Shown: piece after piece, positions 1-12,210 of the stretch | Numbering within the stretch: the first letter of the stretch is position 1 | Layout: every line of letters begins with the position of its first letter | Notes under the pieces: generated by a model | Seen by the model: the letters and a program-made list of their open reading frames with translations, nothing else | Told to the model about the DNA's origin: nothing | The model's database searches: none | Origin: Lolium rigidum | Lineage: Eukaryota > Streptophyta > Magnoliopsida > Poales > Poaceae | Assembly: GCF_022539505.1 (NCBI RefSeq) | Contig: NC_061513.1 | Span: forward strand, 348,483,696 to 348,547,695 | Direction: 5' to 3' | Length of the DNA stretch: 64,000 nt | Program-made: the position numbers and the translations under genes

Positions 1-3000
1 AATTATCTTAAACCCTAAACCTCACCCCTCTTTTCATCACCCTAGTTAAAATAAAATAAAAAGAAATTAAATAAGAAAAAGGCATATGTGCCTATGGCTA
101 TATTTATAAATCCTTACCCTAAGCTCTTCTACTTTGTTTATAGATTTGGAAAACCATCATATACCCTACCTAGTGCTTATCAAACCTAATTCAAGTTGTT
201 TCCAAAGAAAATAAAAAGAAACTAAAATGCCATAGAGGCATATGTGAGTAAAATAGCAAATTTGTGGATTTGGGAAGATTGACCCTAGGACTTGTTGTGA
301 ATGGTGGGATCACTCCTATATACCATTTCAACACTCAACAACACCAATTGGGTCAAGATTAGTCAAATTCAAACTCAAATGCAACATATGCATAGAGGCA
401 TATGTGACACATAGCCATGTCACCAAATTTTGCCCTATGACTTTAAACCTTGACCAAATGATGGGAAACCATCTCTAAACCTAACCTAATACTAAATTGA
501 CCCTAACCCATGCCCAAGTGAAGCAATATGAACAATCTACAAGTTTAATGAAATATGACACATCACCTCTTATGTATTAAGGCCAATTTTGCAAATCTTT
601 GAACCAAACCTTTTGGAATGGTTTCAATGGTTTGCAAATGTTTCTAAACTAATAAGAATCACTTTAGAGTCCAGAAAAATCAAATCACAAAGAGAGAAAT
701 CAAATAGGGAGGAAAATCCCCAAAATTCACTCACATAAATAAGGCCAATTTTGCAAATCTTCACCAAAGGCCACCATTGCTTGATCTCTTGCTTGTAGAA
801 TACTTATATGTGATAAACAAACACAATTGCATCAAAGAAACAAGAATCAAACCAATGCAAATCTCAAAACCTTCACACATATGATAATGGTCATATGTGC
901 ACTTTTTAACATCTTCCTCACTTTACCCCTCTGGCTTTGACTTTTCTTCAACCAAACTTGGTCAACTATTGCCATGTCATCCAAGACCTTGTCAAGGTGA
1001 ACAACTTTCATGTTGACCACACATGCTAACTTTGACCAGGTTGACCAGTATAGTTTTGACAAGTGGAGACTTTGAAACTATGTGAAGATGACCCACATTT
1101 TGAATTGTTGCAAAACCTCACCAAAATGAACACCACCACCACCTTTCCATCACATTAATTATAGGTTTGAGCTCCACCAAAAATAAATCCAAAATTCGAC
1201 CAAAAGTTTCATGCGGCCATTTTCACAAACACATGGCAGGCATCATTCCTGATTTTGCACACATGCTTTTACCCCCTGGTTCTTAGCCTAAACCACTTTG
1301 ATCCTTGATCATTGCTGCTCCTGTACCTCCCATATATCAAGCCATGTACTGGTTTGGTCGATTAAAGCCAAGAAATGATCTCCATTGCACCATGCCGGCC
1401 ATGAGAACATCACCATGCCACTCATGGTTATTCTTCCTCTCTGACCCCTTGTACCATGTCAACTAGGTAGCCCACTCCTCACTGAACCTGCTGGTACCAT
1501 CCCTAGCTCGAAACACGCACACCATTGTCCAGAACGCGCACGCCCCGAACGTGCCAGAAACGTGCCAGGCACGCGGTGAGCGTGCACCATCACCATCTTG
1601 GACGCGCCAGAGCACGCCGTCGCCTGGACGCTGTCGTACTTCCCTTCCCATCCACTTGCGCGTGCACACTCCACACCCTTCCCGTACCTCGCCACACACC
1701 GCCATTGGCCGTCGCCTGCGCCGTAGACGAAGACAGGATCAAAGTTCTGCCGCGCCCGTACTGCGAGCACTCGATCGTCGTATGCACACTCTCGTCCTCC
1801 CTCTGCTGTCTCTTCACGCATGCTAGCTCCGTCTAGCCGTCGCCTACACGATGCGCCCCCTAGCTTGCCCCTTCACCGCCCCAAACACCGGCGCCATGGA
1901 CGACCTCCACGGGCACCCACAGCAACCGCGCGCAGCTATAAATAGAGGCCACCCCAACACGAGTTCCTCACACCATTCGCTTCCCCTCTTCTCCCTCGCT
2001 CTCCTCGACCCCTTCTCCACTCCAATTACTGCCTCCAGCGCCGGAATTGCGAGATCATCTCCGCCGAAGCCCGCAGACCATCGCCATCGATGGGAGCGTC
2101 GCCAAGCTCCGCCGCTGCACCAGGAGCTTCTACACCCTCGCCAACCTCGCCTCACACCTCGCACTGACTCGCGGGAACGCCGGCAAGCTCTCTGACCCCC
2201 TCCCTCCGCCGCCAGTACGTCCTCCTCTCGCCGGAGAAGAAGACCCCCCTCAACCGCAAGATCTATTTCTAATCCAACGGCGCACGTTGCCAGGTACCGT
2301 TTCGGTCGAATCGAGTCACTGACGCGTGGGACCTCTTGTCAGCTGGCCCGAACCGTTACTGGGCCAGTTCCTTCGTTCAAACCATTTTGGCCCATCTGTT
2401 TTCCCGCGCAGCCCAACACTTTAAATTTAGTATTAATCCATTTCAGCACTTATTCAATTCTGGTCTGTGCTATAAATTGAATAGTTCAAAATCTACAAAT
2501 CCAATTTTAGTGTTTCAAAATGTTCCAGAAAGCTTATGAATTTACTATCCAATGCCACTGGTCCCATCTCCAATTTCAAAGTAGAATTAATCTGATAAAA
2601 ATAACAAGACATGGGCTTTTGCAAATAGAAACTTTATTTAAAATTTATCTATAAATGATTTTGAGTTGATTCCAACTCTAATAAATCACAATTTATGTCC
2701 TCTAATTGATTATGCAATAATATAGACAGGTTGTTTGTATGATCATGGACTAGATCAAAATATTGGCTATGTAGTCAATACTAGTCCATTTAAACTATAG
2801 CAAATTTTAGGAATTTAAATCTATGAGGTGTAGCACCTCATTTAAATCATTTCTCAAGTGATATGAAGTAATATGATGCCCTATACTGCATATGCTCATA
2901 CTTGCTCACTTGTAGAATTTAAATCAAAATAGTATTTAATTTGCAATGGTTATTTAAATCACATGAGATGATGAATCTCAATTAAATCACTTTTATCAAA

Positions 3001-4233
3001 TAATAAATGTGAAGTGTCGACCTTGGTCAACATGTGATCATCCCTGGTTATTTGAGAAGATTAAATCTTAAGAAGATTCAATGAGAGGAAATTATTTCTC
3101 CAAACCAAAGAGAAACCCTAATTTCAACTTTCAATGAGAGGAAATTATTTTCCTAATGTTAAATAAAGAAACCCTAGCATAATTTGTGAATAAATGTAAG
3201 TAGTGATGTTAGATCATTTGTGTGAGCCAATAAGGCTAATTAAGTTTACTTAAGTATTGTTTGGTGATTGTATCCTCGTATTCGTTTATAGACGCTAGTA
3301 CCGGCGGCTATCAAGAGGAAGAGGTCTTCTACCAAGAGGAAGAGCCAGAAAACTTTGATCACCTCACCAATCAAGGCAAGCTAGACTAATGCAAGCTATT
3401 TTGTTTGCAAGCTAATATTCTTGCAAAGTGCAAAGCTCTACAAGAGCAAGGCATCCTCACCTTTTATTTTATGCTCAATGCTCGTATCCCAAGTTTTCAC
3501 TTTACAAGCTTTACTAAATTTGGTTTATCAAAGTACTTTTTGATTCATGATTCACTTAGTTTAGTTATGGAGTAGTGCAAGAGTATCAAACTTAGCCTAG
3601 AGCAATCCAAGTTACTTAGCACCCCTCATAACTAGTTGCTAGTGCTAAAGATTAAAATTGACTACTATAGATGGGAACTTGTGAAAACCAATGACTTTGA
3701 AAACCTTGGAATGATGAGTCATTCTATTGAAAGATTTTGAAGGTGAATATGACTTGTGAATGACTTGGTGAAACTTACCAAAAACCGATGGTTGGGTTCG
3801 GATGCGATACCATTCCAATTTCACAAGTACCCCCACAATACCCGAATCCGGGTAAGGCTTAGCTGGAAATTTATGTGTCTTAGTATGGGTTCCCTCTAAA
3901 ACAAGCGTCATCGGGGTTATACCGGAGGCTGCCTCTACAACAAAAGGAATGATGCGAAATGACGTGAAATGAGGTGAATGTCCGGCCCAAGCCCCGTGCA
4001 GTTCCCAGGCTGACTGTCTGTCTTCACTGGGAGGCCAAGCTCATGGGGAGAGGTGCCTATACTAGGGTATGTAAATGAAAGGTTAGGATTGGTAGTTCGC
4101 GTACTGCGTACGATAAATCAGGGCCAGTTACCCCTGACGAACTATTGCAATTGTTGTGGCACAAGTGTACCACCTCTACAGAGTTTAACCTATTCGAATA
4201 GCCGCGTCCGCGGTCATGGACAGTTGGAGAGGC
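1..4233 (+). mobile_element. Gypsy-type LTR retrotransposon fragment, non-coding
   Basis: No long reading frame is present. The layout is that of a large grass LTR plus leader: an AT-rich upstream part (1-1250), a GC-rich promoter-proximal part (1450-2330) with a TATA box at 1937, then AT-rich sequence. From about 3290 there is a stretch with purine-rich 'caagaggaagag' repeats and further non-coding sequence to 4233. It is cut abruptly by Copia A. The left boundary lies outside the window and no terminal inverted bases or primer site were identified, so superfamily assignment is by composition and organisation only. The short frames in 1459-2322 sit in GC-rich leader and show no recognisable domain. 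Confidence 0.5.
1937..1944 (+). promoter_or_regulatory. TATA box of the left-edge LTR
   Basis: TATAAATA followed by a GC/CT-rich leader, as expected for an LTR core promoter. Transcription would run rightward. Confidence 0.55.
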
Positions 4234-6009
4234 TGAAGGAGATATGCCCTAGAGGCAATAATAAAGTGGTTATTATTTATATCTCTATGTTTATGATAAA
4301 TGTTTATATGTCATGCTATAATTGTATTAACCGAAACATTAGTACATGTGTGATATGTAGACAAACAAGAAGTCCCTAGTATGCCTCTTAAACTAGCTTG
4401 TTGATTAATGGATGATTAGTTTCATAATCATGAACATTGGATGTTATTAATAACAAGGTTATGTCATTATATGAATGATGTAATGGACACACCCAATTAA
4501 GCGTAGCATAAGATCTCTTCATTAAGTTATTTGCTATAAGCTTTCAATACATAGTTACCTAGTCCTTATGACCATGAGATCATGTAAATCACTTATACCG
4601 GAAAGGTACCTTGATTACACCAAACACCACTGCGTAAATGGGTGGCTATAAAGGTGGGATTAAGTATCCGGAAAGTATGAGTTGAGGCATATGGATCAAC
4701 AGTGGGATTTGTCCATCCCGATGACGGATAGATATACTCCGGGCCCTCTCGGTGGAATGTCATCTAATGTCTTGCAAGCATATGAATGAGTTCATAAGAG
4801 ACCACATACCACGGTACGAGTAAAGAGTACTTGTCAGGAGACGAGGTTGAACAAGGTATGGAGTGATACCGAAGATCAAACCTCGGACAAGTAAAATATC
4901 GCGTGACAAAAGGAATTAGTATCGTATGTGAATGGTTCATTCGATCACTAAAGTCATCGTTGAATATGTGGGAGCCATTATGGATCTCCAGATCCCGCTA
5001 TTGGTTATTGGTCGGAGTGAGTACTCAACCATGTCCGCATAGTTCACGAACCGTAGGGTGACACACTTAAAGTTGGATGTTGAAATGGTAGTACTTGAAT
5101 ATGGAATGGAGTTGGAATATTTGTTCGAAGTCCCGGATGTGATCCCGGACATCACGAGGAGTTCCGGAATGGTCCGGAGAATAAAATTCATATATAGGAT
5201 GTCATTTTATGTGAATAAAATGTCGCGGAAGGTTCTATGGAAGGTTCTAGAAGGTTCTAGAAAAGTCCGGAAGAAACCACCAAGGAAGGTGGAGTCCACA
5301 TGGGACTCCACCTCCATGGCCGGCCAACCCTAGTGGGGGAGGAGTCCCAAGTGGACTCCCCTTAGGGGCCGGCCACCCCCACATGGGAGGTGGAACTCCC
5401 ACCTTGGTGGGAGTCCTAGCTTGGCTAGGTTTCCCCTCCTATGGAAGGTTTTTGGTTCGGGTCTTATTCGAAGACTTGGACACCACCTCTTGGGGTTCCA
5501 CCTATATAATGAGGGGCCAAGGGAGGGGCCGGCCACCCCAAGACCACAGCTTGGCCGCCCCTTGAGTGGCCGGCCACCCCTCCCAAACCCTAGCCGCCCC
5601 CTCTCCTCCATAGCTCCCGCGTGCTTTAGCGAAGCTCCGCCGGAGTTCTCCACCGCCACCGACACCACGCCGTCGTGCCGTCGGATTCAAGAGGAGCTAC
5701 TACTTCCGCTGCCCGCTGGAACGGGAGGTGGACGTCGTCTTCATCAACAACCGAACGTGTGACCGAGTACGGAGGTGCTGCCCGTTCGTGGCGCCGGAAC
5801 CGATCGTGATCAAGATCTTCTACGCGCTTTTGCAAGCGGCAAGTGAACGTCTACCGCAGCAACAAGAGCCTCATCTTGTAGGCTTTGGAATCTCTTCAAG
5901 GGTGAGAGTCGATACCCCCTCGTTGCTACCGTCTTCTAGATTGCATCTTGGCTTGGATTGCGTGTTCGCGGTAGGAAAATTTTTGTTTTCTATGCAACGT
6001 TATCCTACG
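4234..6009 (+). repeat. 5' LTR of Copia A
   Basis: 1776 bp from TGAAGG to CCTACG (canonical CA mutated to CG), ending one base before the primer site. Copia B has a 1766 bp homologous LTR ending CCCATCA. It contains a TATA box at 5503 and GC-rich GGCCGGCC-bearing hairpins just upstream, for example 10-bp arms GGTGGAGTCC/GGACTCCACC at 5288-5297 and 5303-5312. Confidence 0.88.
5503..5510 (+). promoter_or_regulatory. TATA box of Copia A 5' LTR
   Basis: TATATAAT within 'ccacctatataatgagggg'. The corresponding position in Copia B has TATATAAA (58127). Confidence 0.65.
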
Positions 6010-6010
6010 G

Positions 6011-6022
6011 TGGTATCGGAGC
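6011..6022 (+). promoter_or_regulatory. Primer-binding site of Copia A (initiator tRNA-Met type)
   Basis: TGGTATCGGAGC, one mismatch from the TGGTATCAGAGC that pairs with plant initiator tRNA-Met and that is intact in Copia B and element C. The mismatch lies in a CAG triplet, the context of the systematic discrepancies described in the findings. Confidence 0.85.
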
Positions 6023-7206
6023 CGTGTCTATGCATAGATGGTTGCACGAGTAGAACACAATGGTTTTGTGGGCGTTGATGCTCTTGTTATCTTTAGTTGA
6101 GTACTTTGCATCTTTATGGCATAGTGGGATGAAGCGGCTCGGACTAACTTTACATGACCGCGTTCATGAGACTTGTTCCTCGTTCGACATGCAACTTGTA
6201 TTGCATAAGAGGCTTTGCGGGTGTCTGTCTCTCCTACTATAGTAAAGATTCAATTTACTCTTCTATTGACAAGATTAGTATCAACGTTGTGGTTCATGTT
6301 CGTAGGTAGATTAGATCTATATCGAAAACCCTAAACCACGTAAAATATGCAAACCAAATTAGAGAGCGTCTAACTTGTTTTTGCAGGGTTTGGTGATGTG
6401 ATATGGCCATAATATGATGATGAATATGTATGAGATGATCATTATTGTATTGTGGCAACCGGCGGGAGCCTTATGGTTGTCTTTAAATTTCATGTTGAGT
6501 AGTATTTCAAAGTAGTTGTAATAGTTGCTACATGGAGGACAATCATGAAGACGGCGCCATTGACCTTGACGCTACGCCGACGATGATGGAGATCATGCCC
6601 GAAGATGATGGAGATCATGTCCGTGCTTTGGAGATGAAGATCAAAGGCGCAAGACAAAAGGGCCATATCATATCACATATGAACTGCATGTGATGTTAAT
6701 CCTTTTATGCATCTTATTTTGCTTAGATCGCGACGGTAGCATTATAAGATGATCCCTCACTAAAATCTCAAGATAATAAAGTGTTCATCCTTAGTAGCAC
6801 CGTTGCCAAGACTTGTCGTTTCGAAGCATCTCGTGATGATCGGGTGTGATAGAATCAACAAGTGCATACAACGGGTGCAAGACAGGTTTGCACATGCGGA
6901 TACTAAGGTGGCCTTGACGAGCCTAGCATGTACAGACATGGTCTCGGAACACGTGATACCGAAAGGTAGAGCATGAATCATATGGTTGATATGATGAACA
7001 CTTTGAGTGTTCGCCATTAAAATCACACCTTGTCTCGTGATGATCGGACTATGGTGTGGTGGATTTGGTTCGTGTGATCACTAAGACAATGCGAGGGATA
7101 TTGTTTTGAGTGGGAGTTCACCTAGATTTTTAATTATGTTGAATTAAAATTTGAACTCAATTTGTCATAAACTTAGTCTAAACTATTGCAAATATATGTT
7201 GTAGAG
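6023..7206 (+). other. Untranslated leader of Copia A
   Basis: About 1.2 kb between primer site and gag with no coding potential. It holds a module (about 6799-6910, from 'gcaccgttgcc' to 'gcatacaacgggtgcaag') that recurs twice in the leader of Copia B (about 59425 and 60273), so it is a conserved element-specific leader segment. Its purpose (packaging, translation or dimerisation) cannot be read from sequence. Confidence 0.7.
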
Positions 7207-8069
7207 ATGGCGTCCCCAATCAATTTTAATCAGTTCCTAGAGAAAGAGAAAGCTTAAGAGCAACGGTAGCAACTTCACCGATCTGGTTCAGTCATGTGAG
7301 GATATTCCTCTCCGGCGGAAATCTGCAATATGTGCTTGATGCACCGCTAGGTGACCCTCCTGCGAAACTGAAACCGATGAAGTAAAAGCTGTTTACGAGA
7401 CTCGGAAAACTCGGTACTCTCAAGTTCAGTGTGCCATCTTATGCAGTCTGGAATCCGATCTTCAAAAACGTTTTGAGCACCACGATCCTCATGAGTTGAT
7501 GAAAGAGTTGAAGACTATTTTTGAGACTCATGCGGCCGTGGAATGCTATGAAGCATCGAAACAATTTTTCGAGCTGCATGATGGAAGAAGGTAGCTCCGT
7601 TAGTGAGCACATGCTCGCCATGACCGGGCATGCGAAGAAACTCGGTGACTTGGGAATAGTGATTCCTAACGGATCGGGGATTAATCGTGTCCTTCAATCA
7701 CTGCCACCAAGTTACAAGAACTTTGTGATGAACTACAATATGCAGAACATGAACAAGGAGTTACACGAACTCTTTGGCATGCTAAAAGCTGCAGAGATTG
7801 AGATCAAGAAAGAGCACCAAGTGTTGATGGTCAACAAGACCACCAGTTTCAAGAAACAGGGCAAGTCTAAGGGAAAATTCAAGAAGGGTGGCAAGAAAGC
7901 TGCCACGCCTCCTATGAAACCTAAGAACGGCCCTAAGCCCGATGCTGAGTGCTATTACTGCAAGGAGAAGGGACACTCTGGAAGCGTAATTGCTCCAAGT
8001 ATCCGGCTGATCCGAAGAACGGCCTTGTCAAGAAGAAGAAAGAAGGTATATCCGATATACATGTTATAG
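7207..8069 (+). pseudogene. Copia A gag, broken
   Basis: Gag forms the cytoplasmic virus-like particle that packages element RNA. The start ATG at 7207 opens MASPINFNQFLEKEK and hits a stop at 7255-7257. The body then continues in other frames to 8069, with the UBN2-type Copia gag region (about 7521-7800), a lysine-rich stretch and the start of a CCHC zinc knuckle (CYYCKEKGH, about 7950-7976). The last Cys of the knuckle is lost at a frameshift beside 'cactctgg' (7973-7980), where a CTG triplet looks duplicated. At least three breaks are needed, so no full-length Gag is encoded as assembled. Some breaks lie at CAG/CTG sites and may be sequence errors. Translation is otherwise clearly of the BARE/Angela type. 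Confidence 0.85.
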
Positions 8070-8080
8070 ATGTTTATCTC

Positions 8081-10553
8081 ACTTGGTTCTCGTTCTAGTA
8101 CCCGGGTATTTGATACTCGGTTCGGTTGCTCATATACTGTAACTCGAAACAGGAACTAAAGAATAAACGAAGACTACTGAAAGATGAAGTGACGATGCGC
8201 GTTGGAAATGGATCCAAAGTCGATGTGATCGCTGTCGGCACACTTCCTCTACATCTATCTTCGGGATTAGTTTTAAGCCTAAATAATTGTTATTTTGTAC
8301 CCGCGTTGAGCATGAACATTATATCTGGATCTTGTTTAATGCAAGACGGTTATTCATTCAAGTCTCAGAATAATGGTTGTTCTATTTTTATGAATAATAT
8401 CTTTTATGGTCGAGCACCACAAAAGAATGGCTTATTTCTGTTAGATCTCGATAGTAGTGATACGCATATACATAAGATTGATGCTAAGCGAATTAAATTG
8501 AATGATAATTCTACTTATATGTGGCATCGTCGTCTTGGTCATATTGGAGTGAAACGCATGAAGAAACTCCATATCGATGGATTACTAGAATCACTTGACT
8601 TTGAGTCACTTGATAGATGCGAAGCATGTCTGATGGGAAAAATGACTAAGACTCCATTTTCACGGTATGATGGAGCGAGCTACCGACTTATTGGAAATCA
8701 TACATACCGATGTGTGCGGACCAATGAGCATAGCATCGCGCGGTGGTTATCGTTATGTTCTAACCTTCACGAGATGATCTGAGTAGATATGGGTATATCT
8801 ATTTCATGAAACATAAATCCGAAACTTTCGAGAAGTTTAAGGAATTCCAAAGTGAAGTAGAAAATCAACGTAACAAGAAGATTAAATTTCTACGATCTGA
8901 TCGTGGAGGTGAATATCTGAGTTATGAGTTTGGCATGCATTTAAAGAAATGTGGAATACTTTCACAATTGACACCGCCGGGAACACCACAACGAAACGGT
9001 GTGTCCGAACGTCGTAATCGAACTCTCTTAGATATGGTTCATTCTATGATGTCTCTTATTGGATTTGCCGTTATCATTTTGGAGTTATGCATTAGAGACA
9101 GCCGCATTCACTTTAAATAGAGCACCATCTAAATCTGTAGAAACGACACCGTATGAATTATGGTTTAATAAGAAACCTAAGCTGTCGTTCCCGAAAGTTT
9201 GGGGTTGCGAAGCCTATGTAAAGAAGTTACAACCGGACAAGCTAGAACCCAAAGCGGAGAAATGCGTCTTCATAGGATATCCTAAGGAAACTATAGGGTA
9301 TACTTTCTATCACAAATCCGAAGGCAAAATATTTGTTGCTAAGAACGGAACCTTTCTTGAGAAAGAATTTCTCACTAAAGAAGTGACTTGGAAGAAAAGT
9401 AGAACTCGATGAGATTGATGAATCTATACTCGTTGATCGAGTAGCGCAGATGCGGAAGTTGTACTGTACCGCCTACACCGGCAACGAGAGGAAGCTAATG
9501 ATAATGATCATGAAACTTCGAACGAGGAAACTACCGAACCTCGCAGATCAACAAGGGAACGTACCACTCCGATTGGTTTGATCCTTGTCTAAATGTCATG
9601 ATTGTGGATAACAATGATGAGGACCCTGCGACGTATGAAGAAGCGATGATGAGCCCGAGATTCCAACAAATGGCAAGAAGCCATGAAATCCGAAATGGGA
9701 TCCATGTATGATAACAAAGTATGGACTTTGGTAGACTTACTCGATAGCCGAAAGGCTGTCGAGAATAAATGGATCTTCAAGAGGAAAACAGATGCTGATG
9801 GTAATATTACTGTCTATAAAGCTCGACTTGTCGCAAAGGTTTCCGACAAATTCAAGGAGTTGACTACGATGAGACTTTCTCACCTGTAGCGAAGCTAAAG
9901 TCTGTGAGGATTTTGTTAGCAATAGCTGCATTTTTCGATTATGAGATTTGGCAGATGGATGTCAAAACGGCGTTCCTTAATGGAGACATTGAGGAAGAGT
10001 TGTATATGGTACAACCCAAAGGTTTTGTCGATCCTAAAAATGCTGACAAAGTATGCAAACTTCAGCGTTCAATCTATGGACTGAAGCAAGCATCAAGAAG
10101 TTGGAACCGACGCTTTGATAAGGTTATCAAAGACTTCGGGTTTATACAGTGTCATGGAGAGGCCTGTATTTACAAGAAAGTGAGTGGGAGCTCGTAGCAT
10201 TCCTGATATTATATGTAGATGACATATTATTGATCGGGAATGATGTAGAACTATTAAGCGAGTGTTAAAGGTTATTTGAATAATAGTTTTTCAATGAAAG
10301 ACCTTGGTGAAGCATCATATATATTAGGCATCAAGATTTATAGAGATAGATCAAGACGCCTAATAGGGCTATCACAGAGTACATATCTGGACAAGATTCT
10401 AAAGAAATTTAGAATGGACGAAAGTAAGAAAGGGTTCTTACCTATGTTACCAGGCAAGGTCTTGAGTAAGACTCAAGGACCGGCTACGGCAGAAGAAAGA
10501 GAAAGGATGAGTAATATCCCCTATGCCTCGGCAGTAGGATCTATGTTGGGGGG
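8081..10553 (+). pseudogene. Copia A pol (protease-integrase-reverse transcriptase), broken and truncated
   Basis: Domains occur in Copia order. Aspartic protease remnant near 8104-8140 is frameshifted around the expected D-T-G. GAG-pre-integrase follows at 8519-8660 (MWHRRLGHIGVKRMKKL). The integrase core at about 8800-9410 includes DRGGEY, the ERRNRTLLDM helix and a C-terminal GYPKETIGYTFY segment. Reverse transcriptase runs from about 9683, with KWIFKRK, QMDVKTAFLNGDIEEE and YGLKQASRSWN, and the catalytic YVDD box at about 10214-10225 in a short frame. It ends at 'IPYASAVGSML' (10553), before RNase H. At least six frame changes occur; several fall exactly on CAG/CTG triplets (8770, 9435, 9483, 9654), so the true number of lesions is uncertain. 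Confidence 0.9.
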
Positions 10554-10616
10554 ATGACTCCCGGTATGCCAAAGGCATGCCAAACCGGATGGTTTGAGCC
10601 ATGCATACCGGCTTAC
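10554..10616. repeat. Foldback sequence at gap edge
   Basis: 63 bases that continue neither Copia A nor element G. They contain an imperfect inverted repeat: CCGGTATGC near 10561 against GCATACCGG near 10603, with inner AAACC/GGTTT. It may be the tip of an unassembled foldback or MITE, or a local misassembly beside the N run. Confidence 0.5.
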
Positions 10617-10716
10617 NNNNNNNNNNNNNNNNNNNNNNNNNNNNNNNNNNNNNNNNNNNNNNNNNNNNNNNNNNNNNNNNNNNNNNNNNNNNNNNNNNNN
10701 NNNNNNNNNNNNNNNN
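10617..10716. other. Assembly gap (100 N)
   Basis: Exactly 100 N, a placeholder for unknown length. The missing sequence must include the 3' part of Copia A, the left part of Gypsy G and the left end of the CACTA element, so the true distance is probably many kilobases. Confidence 0.99.
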
Positions 10717-12193
10717 TTAAAATTTGGTTTGCATGATTGATCTCTAGAGTCTAGATATTTTTCGGTTAAGGTGTTTGAACAACAAGGAGACGATATAAAG
10801 TCTTATAATGCTTACAATATGTTCATATGTGAGTTTTGCTGCACCTTTTATACTTGAGTTTGCTTCAAACAACCTTGCTAGCCTAGCCTTGTATTGTGAG
10901 GAATTCTTCTCGTGCATCCAAATCCTTGAGCCAAAAACCATGGCATTTGTGTCCACCATACCTACCTACTACATGGTATTTCTCCGCCATTCCAAAGTAT
11001 ATTACTTGAGTGCTACCTTTAAAATTCTATTCTTTGTCTTTGCAATATATAGCTCATGGGAAAGTAGCCTTAAAAACTATTGTGGTGAAGAATATGTACT
11101 TATGTGTCTTATTTCTTAATAAGTTGCTGTTTGAGCGGTAACCATGTTTCTGGGGACGCCATCAACTTTTACCTTTGTTGAATATCATGTGAGTTGCTAT
11201 GCATGTTCATCTTGTCTGAAGTAAGGGCGATTTTCATGATCAAATGGTTTGAGTATGCATACTGTTAGAGAAGAACATTGGGCCGCTAACTAAAGCCATG
11301 ATTCATGGTGGAAGTTTCAGCTTTGGACAACTAATCCTCAATCTCTTATGAGAATATAACTGTTGTTGAATGCTTATGCATTAAAGAGGAGTCCATTATC
11401 TGTTGTCTATGTTGTCCCGGTATGGATGTCTAAGTTGAGAATAATCAAAAAGCGAGAAATCCAATGCGAACTTTCTCCTTAGACCTTTGTACAGGCGGCA
11501 TAGAGGTACCCCTTTGTGACACTTGGTTGAAACATGTGCTATGCAATGATAATCCATGTTAATCCAAGCTAATTAGAACAAGGTGCGAGCACTCTTGGTA
11601 TACTATGCATGAGGCTTGCAACTTATAGGATATCTTATACATAACACATATGCTTTATTACTACCGTTGACAAAATTGTTTCTTGTTTTCAAAATGAAAA
11701 GTTCTAGCACAAATATAGTAATCAATGCTTCCCTCTGCGAAGGGCCAATCTTCTACTTTATGTCGAGTCAGTTTACCTATTCCTTCTATCCCAGAAGCAA
11801 ACACTTGTATCAACTGTGTGCATTGATTCTTACATGTTTGCCTATTGCACTTGTTATATTACTTTGTGTTGACAATTATCCATGAGATAAATATGTTGAC
11901 GTTGAAAGCAACCGCTGAAACTTATATTTTCCTTTGTGTTGCTTCAATGCCTTTACTTTGAATCTATTGCTTTATGAGTAACTCTTATGCAAGTCTTATT
12001 GATGCTTGTCTTGAAAGTATTATTCATGAAAAGTCTTTGCTATATGATTCATTTGTTTACTCATTATCTTCATCATTGCTTCGAATCGCTGCATTCATCT
12101 CATATGCTTTACAATAGTATGATCAAGATTATGATAGCATGTCACTTCGAAATTATCTTTGTTATCGTTTACCTACTCGAGGGCGAGTAGGAA

Positions 12194-12209
12194 CTAAGCT
12201 TGGGGATGC
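12194..12209 (+). promoter_or_regulatory. Polypurine tract of Gypsy G
   Basis: CTAAGCTTGGGGATGC directly before the 3' LTR (one base apart). The same motif precedes the 3' LTR of F, H and E, so it is the plus-strand primer site. Confidence 0.75.
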
Positions 12210-12210
12210 T

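Larger units (their letters stand above)
4234..10553 (+). mobile_element. Copia A: BARE/Angela-like Copia retrotransposon, 3' end missing
   Basis: Begins with an LTR starting TGAAGGAGATATGCCC, followed by a tRNA-iMet-type primer site, a long leader, gag and pol in Copia order (protease, integrase, reverse transcriptase). The element stops inside reverse transcriptase at about 10553. The last RNase H part, polypurine tract and 3' LTR are absent, and an assembly gap follows 63 bases later. The five bases before it are gaggc, but the matching target-site duplication cannot be seen. The LTR resembles Copia B (56868) over its full length. Confidence 0.9.

Noticed and set aside
1..60. Telomere-like 'aaccctaaacc' near the left edge
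   Set aside because: Only a single imperfect copy, with no tandem TTTAGGG array. Such phrases are common in grass LTRs.
1459..2322. Several overlapping reading frames up to 120 codons on both strands
   Set aside because: They lie in a GC-rich LTR leader around a TATA box, show no domain, and are low-complexity (Arg/Pro/His-rich) in every frame.
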